Of a stretch of 28,081 nucleotides of DNA, positions 22,794-28,081 are shown piece by piece (position 1 is the first letter of the stretch; every line of letters starts with the position of its first letter). Location: assembly GCA_035524335.1 (NCBI GenBank), contig DATKPE010000025.1:1-28081 (forward strand). The letters run 5' to 3'. Both the position numbers and the translations under genes were made by a program. This DNA comes from DATKPE01 sp035524335. GTDB lineage: Bacteria; Bacteroidota; Ignavibacteria; UBA10030; SZUA-254. Below the pieces are notes generated by a model. It had not been told where the DNA came from. It did no database searches and was given only the letters and a program-made list of their open reading frames with translations.

Positions 22794-23285
22794 TCAGAAA
22801 TTCAGGCCGAGCTGTTTGTGCTGGATGGAAGCGACGGCATAGGCGGCGGCACCCTCCCCCATGCCGATGAAGCCAAGTTCTTCGTTCGTGGTCGCCTTGA
22901 CGGAAACCCTGTCGACATCGATCGAGAGCGCCTGGGCGATGTTTTCCCTCATGCGCCGGACGTAGGGAGCGATCTTCGGCTGTTGGAGCAGGACGGTGGC
23001 ATCGATGTTGAGTATCTCATAATTCTGCTCCCTGAGCAGTTCGCCGACGTACTTGAGAAGCACCAGGCTCGAGATATCCTTGAATCTGGGATCGGTGTCG
23101 GGAAAATGTTTTCCGATGTCACCGAGGGCGGCCGCGCCGAGAAGCGCATCCGCAAAGGCGTGCAGGAGCACATCCGCATCGGAATGCCCGATGAGACCCT
23201 TGATATAGGGAATCTCCACCCCCCCCAGAATCAGCGGCCGGTTTACGACCATGCGGTGGACATCATATCCGATTCCGATTCTCAT
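22794..23285 (-). CDS. ispF: 2-C-methyl-D-erythritol 2,4-cyclodiphosphate synthase
   Basis: The 163-residue enzyme forms the cyclodiphosphate intermediate of the MEP isoprenoid pathway and works as a homotrimer. Metal ligands Asp8, His10 and His42 are present in GIGYDVH and HSDADVLLH, at the same positions as in E. coli IspF. Also conserved are GDIGKHFPDTDPRFKD and VSVKATTNEELGFIGMGEGAAAYAV near the C terminus. The length is normal. It lies 37 bases after acyP and 42 before the PAP2 gene, in one transcription unit. Its presence shows that this organism makes isoprenoids through the MEP route; ispD is not in the window. Confidence 0.97.
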   Translation of the reverse strand: MRIGIGYDVHRMVVNRPLILGGVEIPYIKGLIGHSDADVLLHAFADALLGAAALGDIGKHFPDTDPRFKDISSLVLLKYVGELLREQNYEILNIDATVLLQQPKIAPYVRRMRENIAQALSIDVDRVSVKATTNEELGFIGMGEGAAAYAVASIQHKQLGLNF

Positions 23286-23322
23286 GTCTGTCAGACCATC
23301 GTCTTTCTGCCTGCCGGTTGCG

Positions 23323-23595
23323 TTATTGAATTTCGAATCCGTGGAGATCGTGACGGGGCGTATCCCAGGTCAGACGGAGGTCCCGGACCTGGGCACTCCG
23401 GGGACCGACCTTGAGATCGCTGACGAGGTTTTCGACAGACGACCGGTCCCCCTCGACCACCACGCGGACAGATCCGTCCGGCTGATTTCTGACCAGTCCC
23501 GACAGATGGTATCGTTCGGCATGCCGTGCGACAAAATAACGATATCCGACCCCCTGGACCAGCCCTTCAACAACTATATCAGCCCGAACCTCCAT
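23323..23595 (-). CDS. acyP: Acylphosphatase
   Basis: With the ATG at 23595 this is a 90-residue protein, the usual acylphosphatase size. It hydrolyses acyl phosphates. The signature GLVQGVGYRYFVARHA contains the phosphate-binding Arg19, and GLVRNQPDGSVRVVVEG contains the catalytic Asn37. The frame stays open upstream to 23664, but a strong promoter (23614-23642) places the transcription start near 23607. The upstream ATG codons are therefore unlikely to be used, and the leader is only about a dozen bases. It is the first gene of the acyP-ispF-PAP2-lnt-aldolase-thioesterase operon. Confidence 0.93.
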   Translation of the reverse strand: MEVRADIVVEGLVQGVGYRYFVARHAERYHLSGLVRNQPDGSVRVVVEGDRSSVENLVSDLKVGPRSAQVRDLRLTWDTPRHDLHGFEIQ

Positions 23596-23613
23596 ATTCA
23601 ATAAATTCATTAC

Positions 23614-23642
23614 ATAATACGAGGAATATGATTGAAAGTCAA
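23614..23642 (-). promoter_or_regulatory. Promoter of the acyP-ispF-lnt operon
   Basis: On the minus strand TTGACT (23637-23642) and TATTAT (23614-23619) are separated by 17 bases, close to the sigma-70 consensus. Transcription would begin near 23607, about 12 bases before the acyP ATG at 23595. This is the best evidence for the short acyP start. Confidence 0.7.
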
Positions 23643-23673
23643 TTAGTTGACGCATTTCCATCAAGCAATAAAT

Positions 23674-23695
23674 TGATCTTCCAGACGAAAGATCA
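23674..23695 (-). terminator. Possible weak terminator after the DMT transporter gene
   Basis: A 7-bp stem TGATCTT/AAGATCA with an eight-base loop overlaps the transporter stop codon and is followed on the minus strand by the AT-rich ATTTATT. There is no real T-run, so termination would be partial. The acyP promoter follows directly. Confidence 0.3.
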
Positions 23696-24580
23696 GGATA
23701 GCTTCAACTCCTTTTTGCCGATCAGTTCAGATGCCAGGACACCGGTGACGATCATCAGTGCGCCGAACAATCCGACCGTACCGATCCGCTCATCTCTGAC
23801 GAAATATCCGAGAACACCCGCGACGACCGGCTCCATCGCGAAGATAACCGCCGCCCGGGCCGGCGTCGTATCACCCTGGTACTTTACCTGGATCAGCATC
23901 GTAATGATGGTCGCGAAGACGGTGAGATACGAAAGCGAGAGGAAAAACCCGGGGGTCCAGGCGATCGACATCGTTTCCGTCAGCGGCGCAATGATCAGCC
24001 CTGCCGCCGCAGAAACGGCAAACTGCCAGAACGTGAGTTGGACTTTATTCGCGTCATGCGAAATCGCATCGAGATAGACGATATATCCGGCGAAAAAGAA
24101 CGCACAGCAGAGTGTCAGAGCGTCCCCCCTGTTGAACGCCGCATCCACAGGAGAGGTAAGGAGATAGAGACCGGCGGTTGCGAGGAGAACGCCGATGACA
24201 TTGCCGCGGGTTATGTTGCGCCCCCTCCTGCCGGTCGACCGGTCGTAAATCAGCTGGATGACCGGTGTGAGAACGGTCAGAAGACCGGTGAAGAACGCCG
24301 ATTTGGAAGAGGTGGTATAGCGGAGACCGGTGGTCTGGGCGAGAAACCCCGCATAGAGGAGGAGCCCCAGAACCATCCCTCTTCGCATTGTCGCGAGGGA
24401 GAATGGGAGGAGTTTTCTGTTGAAGATCGCGAGGGAGAGAAGGGTTGCGAAGGAAAACCGGATCGCCGAGTACCAGAACGGAGAGGCGTGCTCCAGCAGA
24501 TCCTTGGTAATGACGAACGTGCTCCCCCAGACGAAGGTGACCAGAAAGAGGAGAATTTCGGCTCGGCGCTGAGACTGCAC
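23693..24580 (-). CDS. DMT-superfamily (EamA-type) transporter
   Basis: The protein is an inner-membrane transporter with about ten hydrophobic helices in two EamA repeats. The first repeat begins with LLFLVTFVWGSTFVITKDLL, the typical EamA opening, and the second includes the conserved RAAVIFAMEPVVAGVLGYF. With a GTG at 24580 it has about 295 residues, the family norm. A GTG at 24643 would add 21 residues and overlap the DUF362 gene by 40 bases. Neither start has a clear ribosome binding site. The substrate is unknown; family members export amino acids, metabolites or nucleotide sugars. It is probably co-transcribed with the three upstream genes. Confidence 0.87.
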   Translation of the reverse strand: MQSQRRAEILLFLVTFVWGSTFVITKDLLEHASPFWYSAIRFSFATLLSLAIFNRKLLPFSLATMRRGMVLGLLLYAGFLAQTTGLRYTTSSKSAFFTGLLTVLTPVIQLIYDRSTGRRGRNITRGNVIGVLLATAGLYLLTSPVDAAFNRGDALTLCCAFFFAGYIVYLDAISHDANKVQLTFWQFAVSAAAGLIIAPLTETMSIAWTPGFFLSLSYLTVFATIITMLIQVKYQGDTTPARAAVIFAMEPVVAGVLGYFVRDERIGTVGLFGALMIVTGVLASELIGKKELKLS

Positions 24581-24603
24581 GGGGGCTGGCGGAGATTCGG
24601 GTA

Positions 24604-25737
24604 TCAGGCTCCGCCGGTTTTCCGGCCGGCCGGCACCGCCCACACCTCGCCCGATTCGTAATCACCGAAGAGCTTCCCCCACACGGTGGTTGTACGCCAT
24701 GTTTCAAAAATCTTCCGATCCTTCAGCGGCCACCGGTAGTAATCGTGATACGCCTCCGAACCGAAGATAAAGACATTCACCAGCGGGGTATGGAAGAAGA
24801 CTTTCTGAAATCTGGCCAGCGGTCCGAACCACATGAGGTCGCCCACAAGACTGGCGCCGTTGTCGCCGACGCTGAATCCCCACGATTCTCCGCTGATGTC
24901 GTCGCCGACGATCTCGATGTCCCGGACATCGCCCACCCCGAGTCCGTGCCGGTGCGCCAGACTGATATATTCGATCGAGAGCGGATCAAAGCCCATCAGC
25001 CGGGCGGCGACCGCATCGATGGCAACCTGATCGGCGCTGGCGAGAATGACGTTCTTGACCACCGGCACCATAGTGCGGGGACCGGGCCCGTTGCCGGCTG
25101 TCGTTCCGTCCATGACCGCAAAGATCCCGGAGTGGATCTCCTTCTGGATGGCGAGCAGATCAACGAGCGTCTTGTGGATCCAGGAATGGGTATAATGCCG
25201 TTTAGTGTTCAGGAGGCCGCCGAAGGCGTTCTTCATCGCCCCGGTGGTGGTGGTATAGATGTGGCATTTGACGGTCGGCAGGTGAACGATATTCTTTCCG
25301 ATGAAGTATTCCGGAATCGTGATCCCTTCCGGATAAATATGGTCGAGGGCGAGCATTTTCGCCTTCGGACGGTACCCCACCCACCGGATATCGGTATCCC
25401 GGAAATTGTAGAGAACGGGGATATCATACCGCTTGAAGATCGGGACATAATTATTGAGGTCCTCCCCCTTGAATGCGTTCGTGACAACCGTTTTGTTCTG
25501 GACACAGACCAGCTTGTCATAACCGGCCGAACGCAGTGCCAGGATGGTGCCTTCCATCTGCCAGGGGGTGGTATTCGCGGCGGGAAAGGGAAAATGCCAC
25601 GAGATATTATCCTTCAGAATGGTGGCCGACGACCGGGAGAGAACCGAGGCGGCTCCTGCGAGGGTAAAAAGTTTCTCATGGTCCGCCAGGACCGTGGCCG
25701 GCGAGGTTTTGAGAACTGCGACTTTCGATTTTGGCAT
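24604..25737 (-). CDS. DUF362 domain-containing protein
   Basis: The 377-residue protein matches the DUF362 family (PF04015). The core has IVHLPTVKCHIYTTTTGAMKN with Cys and His in the conserved lysine/threonine-rich segment (about residues 170-190). FAVMDGTTAGNGPGPR (about 224-239) and ILASADQVAIDAVAARLMGFDP (about 248-269) are the other strong family segments. No CxxCxxCxxxC ferredoxin module is present, unlike many DUF362 proteins. The biochemical role of the family is not established. The ATG at 25737 lies two bases after the stop of the UbiA-family gene, so the two are translated in tandem. Function unknown. Confidence 0.85.
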   Translation of the reverse strand: MPKSKVAVLKTSPATVLADHEKLFTLAGAASVLSRSSATILKDNISWHFPFPAANTTPWQMEGTILALRSAGYDKLVCVQNKTVVTNAFKGEDLNNYVPIFKRYDIPVLYNFRDTDIRWVGYRPKAKMLALDHIYPEGITIPEYFIGKNIVHLPTVKCHIYTTTTGAMKNAFGGLLNTKRHYTHSWIHKTLVDLLAIQKEIHSGIFAVMDGTTAGNGPGPRTMVPVVKNVILASADQVAIDAVAARLMGFDPLSIEYISLAHRHGLGVGDVRDIEIVGDDISGESWGFSVGDNGASLVGDLMWFGPLARFQKVFFHTPLVNVFIFGSEAYHDYYRWPLKDRKIFETWRTTTVWGKLFGDYESGEVWAVPAGRKTGGA

Positions 25738-25739
25738 TG

Positions 25740-26621
25740 CTATTGCCGTCCGTAGATGATGACAGTTGCGGTGAGTATCCAGAGAACCATGTTGACCAGA
25801 AGCGGGAGATCCGTGACCGCGATTTTTGTCGGATTCCCTCCTTCCACCTTCCGGTGCACCAGATACAAATACCGGAAGATGCCGTAGAGGACGAAAGGAA
25901 CGGTGTAGATGAGCTTGTTTGTGCCGAACTTCCGCACGGTTTCCTCGGAGATGGTGTAGAGCGCATAGGACATCACCGTCGAGGCGGTGACGATTCCGAT
26001 CATCTGGTCGAGAAAATAGGGTGTGTATTGTTCGAGAACGGAACGGTGATTGGTCGCCTGCGCCTCCAGGACCGTCAGTTCATGCCGTCGTTTGCTGAAT
26101 CCCAGGAAGAGGGAGAGCAGAATCGTGCAGATGATGAGCCATTCCGAGGTCGGAACGCCGATGATCACCGCACCGCCGAGCACACGGAGGACAAATCCGG
26201 CCGAAATGGTCATGACGTCGAGAATGACCACATGTTTGAGATAAAAGGAATAGAGAATATTGATGCCGATATAGCCGGTCATGACATAACCGAACCCGGT
26301 TCCGAGAAGGAAGGAACAACCGATGGATGCGGCCATCAGGAGGAGGGCGGATATGGCGGCGGAGGAAACGGAGAGGGCGCCCGACGGCAGGGGCCGGCGC
26401 GATTTCTCCGGATGCATTTTATCCTTCTCGAGATCGGTGATATCGTTCAGGATATAAATGCCGCTCGCCCCTGCGGAAAATATGACGAACCCGAACGCGA
26501 CGCTCAGGAGGGCGTCCGGGTGAAAGAGATTTCCCGAAAAGACGAGTGCGGCGCAGAGAAAAAGGTTCTTGATCCACTGCTGTGGCCGCATCGACGCGAC
26601 GATATGTCGGAGCGTGGCCAT
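25740..26621 (-). CDS. UbiA-family prenyltransferase, decaprenyl-phosphate phosphoribosyltransferase-like
   Basis: This 293-residue polytopic membrane protein has the UbiA Asp-rich motif NDITDLEKD (Asn59, Asp60, Asp63, Asp67). Its pattern is that of decaprenyl-phosphate phosphoribosyltransferase (Rv3806c-type) rather than quinone-synthesis UbiA/MenA: RPQQWIKNLFL at residues 12-22, EKSRRPLPSG at 72-81, and SKRRHELTVLEAQATNHRSVLEQYTPYFLDQ in the second half. The mycobacterial enzyme transfers phosphoribose from PRPP to decaprenyl phosphate, the first step toward decaprenyl-phosphoarabinose. Acceptor and product here are inferred. The ATG at 26621 is five bases after the mutase stop, and the DUF362 start follows its own stop after two bases. 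Confidence 0.85.
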   Translation of the reverse strand: MATLRHIVASMRPQQWIKNLFLCAALVFSGNLFHPDALLSVAFGFVIFSAGASGIYILNDITDLEKDKMHPEKSRRPLPSGALSVSSAAISALLLMAASIGCSFLLGTGFGYVMTGYIGINILYSFYLKHVVILDVMTISAGFVLRVLGGAVIIGVPTSEWLIICTILLSLFLGFSKRRHELTVLEAQATNHRSVLEQYTPYFLDQMIGIVTASTVMSYALYTISEETVRKFGTNKLIYTVPFVLYGIFRYLYLVHRKVEGGNPTKIAVTDLPLLVNMVLWILTATVIIYGRQ

Positions 26622-26626
26622 CCGGT

Positions 26627-28081
26627 TCAGAATACCGCGGGCTCCTCATAGACCCCGAACACTTCCGCCAGGGTATTGCACATTTCCCCCAGCGTGACAT
26701 AGGACCGTGTGCATTCGATCAGACGGGGCATCAGGTTCGTGCCGTCTTCGGCGGAGCGGCGGAGAGCGGCGAGAGATTCTGTCACCCGGACGGAATCCCT
26801 TCCGGCCCGCACCTCGGCAAGGCGCTTGCGCTGTTTCACTTCCACTTCGGGAGAAATCGTGAGGATCGGGATATCGATCTTTTCCGATTCTTCGACGAAT
26901 TCGTTCACCCCGACGATGATTTTTTCTTTCCGGTCGAGCTCCTGCTGATAGCGGTAGGCGGCGTCGGCAATTTCGCGCTGGAAAAATCCGGCTTCGATGG
27001 CGGGAATCACGCCGCCGAGGGCGTCGATTTTTTCAAAATAGACCTCCGCCTCCTTTTCCATCCTGTCGGTAAACGCTTCCACAAAATAGCTCCCCGCGAG
27101 GGGATCGATGGTGTTGGAGACGCCGGTTTCATGGGCGATGATCTGCTGGGTCCGGAGTGCGATCTTGACCGCTTTTTCGGATGGAAGCGCGAGCGTTTCA
27201 TCCATCGAGTTGGTATGAAGCGACTGGGTACCTCCCAGCACACCGGAGAGCGCCTCGAACGCCGTCCGGACAATGTTGTTCTCCGGCTGTTGGGCCGTGA
27301 GCGAGCATCCGGCGGTCTGGGTATGGAAGCGGAGCATCCAGGAACGGGGATTTTTGGCGCCGTACTTTTCCCGCATCCGGCGGGCATAGATCCGGCGTGC
27401 GGCGCGGTACTTTGCGATTTCCTCGAAGAAGTCGATGTGTGCGTTGAAGAAAAACGAGAGGCGCGGTGCGAAGGCGTCGATATCAAGACCGGCGGCCATC
27501 CCCGCTTCGACGTACGCAAATCCGTCGGCGAGTGTGAACGCGAGCTCCTGCACCGCCGTCGACCCCGCTTCCCGGATATGGTACCCGCTGACGGAGATCG
27601 GATTCCACTGGGGCATCTCCCCGGTGCAGTAGGCAAACATATCCGTGATGATCCTCATCGACGGCACGGGAGGATAGATCCATTCCTTCTGGGCGATGTA
27701 TTCCTTCAGGATATCGGCCTGAATCGTGCCCCGGAGCTGGGAGGGCGTCGCACCCTGCTGGACGGCGACCGCAATGTAAAACGCCATCATCATGGCGGCG
27801 GGTGCGTTGATGGTCATCGATGTCGAAATGTCCGACAACCGGATGCCGCGGAAGAGGATTTCCATGTCGGCGAGCGAGCTGACGGATACGCCGCAGATCC
27901 CGACCTCGCCGTCCGCCAGCGAATCGTCGGCATCCCGGCCCATCAGCGTCGGCAGGTCGAACGCGACCGAAAGGCCGTGCTGGCCCCTGCTGAGAAGGTA
28001 GTGGTAGCGCTCGTTGGTATCTTCCGGCGTCCCGAACCCGGCGAACTGGCGCATCGTCCAGAGTTTGCCGCGATACATCGT
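26627..28081 (-). CDS. Methylmalonyl-CoA mutase large subunit, catalytic domain (partial at window edge)
   Basis: At least 484 codons of a B12-dependent acyl-CoA mutase are present; the N terminus runs off the window end. The visible part starts TMYRGKLWTMRQFAGFGTPE, followed by LSVAFDLPTLMGRD, PSMRIITDMFAYCTGEMPQWN and the TQSLHTNSMDE stretch. The Tyr in TMYRG and the Arg in PSMRII fit methylmalonyl-CoA rather than isobutyryl-CoA specificity, though this is a family-based inference. The protein stops right after the catalytic barrel (GEMCNTLAEVFGVYEE) and has no C-terminal DxHxxG cobalamin-binding domain, so that must be a separate subunit. It interconverts succinyl-CoA and methylmalonyl-CoA in propionate metabolism. 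It is followed closely by the UbiA-like gene. Confidence 0.93.
   Translation of the reverse strand, partial: TMYRGKLWTMRQFAGFGTPEDTNERYHYLLSRGQHGLSVAFDLPTLMGRDADDSLADGEVGICGVSVSSLADMEILFRGIRLSDISTSMTINAPAAMMMAFYIAVAVQQGATPSQLRGTIQADILKEYIAQKEWIYPPVPSMRIITDMFAYCTGEMPQWNPISVSGYHIREAGSTAVQELAFTLADGFAYVEAGMAAGLDIDAFAPRLSFFFNAHIDFFEEIAKYRAARRIYARRMREKYGAKNPRSWMLRFHTQTAGCSLTAQQPENNIVRTAFEALSGVLGGTQSLHTNSMDETLALPSEKAVKIALRTQQIIAHETGVSNTIDPLAGSYFVEAFTDRMEKEAEVYFEKIDALGGVIPAIEAGFFQREIADAAYRYQQELDRKEKIIVGVNEFVEESEKIDIPILTISPEVEVKQRKRLAEVRAGRDSVRVTESLAALRRSAEDGTNLMPRLIECTRSYVTLGEMCNTLAEVFGVYEEPAVF

Noticed and set aside
1..28081. Mobile elements, CRISPR arrays, tRNA or rRNA genes, defence systems
   Set aside because: Reading the coding content and intergenic gaps gave no transposase, integrase, repeat-spacer array, cloverleaf or defence-type domain. 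The gaps are short and filled by promoters and terminators.

Overview
This 28 kb window is almost entirely coding and consists of chromosomal core and energy-metabolism genes. There are no tRNA or rRNA genes, insertion sequences, prophage genes or CRISPR arrays. By eye the DNA is moderately GC-rich. The gene set points to a Gram-negative bacterium: apolipoprotein N-acyltransferase (Lnt), bacillithiol synthesis (BshC), a b6-type quinol oxidase complex with a multihaem c subunit, and a methylmalonyl-CoA mutase subunit without a B12 domain. A lineage of the FCB group (Ignavibacteria/Chlorobi-like or a relative) fits best, but this is inferred from gene content only. The recognisable promoters have E. 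coli-like -35/-10 boxes with 17-bp spacing, unlike the TTTG/TAnnTTTG boxes of classical Bacteroidetes. Shine-Dalgarno-like sites occur before some genes only.

Layout. (1) Positions 1-3441, plus strand: the end of a purine-nucleoside ABC transporter ATPase, its two permeases, a purine nucleoside phosphorylase and a small membrane-anchored protein of unknown function, all overlapping. Together they import nucleosides and split them to free base and pentose-1-phosphate. (2) Positions 8473-3492, minus strand: a four-gene respiratory operon of Rieske protein, cytochrome b6-like protein, subunit IV-like protein and an 860-residue octahaem cytochrome c. It has a strong promoter and a clear terminator. 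(3) Positions 8620-10272, plus strand: bshC, divergent from the Rieske operon, ending at a bidirectional terminator. (4) Positions 18876-10351, minus strand: the translation and RNA-metabolism cluster rimP-nusA-infB-rbfA-ribF-rpsO-pnp, without truB. Its control region holds two candidate promoters, a hairpin terminator between them and an inverted repeat over one -10 box. (5) Positions 23595-19011, minus strand: acyP, ispF, a PAP2 phosphatase, lnt, a threonine aldolase and a thioesterase, mostly envelope and isoprenoid functions. The operon has its own promoter and terminator. (6) Positions 28081-23693, minus strand: methylmalonyl-CoA mutase large subunit (incomplete at the window edge), a UbiA-family enzyme resembling decaprenyl-phosphate phosphoribosyltransferase, a DUF362 protein and a DMT-family transporter.

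The most notable items are the octahaem cytochrome and its b6-type partner, which lacks the haem c_n cysteine, and the unusual rimP control region. I see no clearly new defence or mobile system. Most of the window is ordinary core genome.
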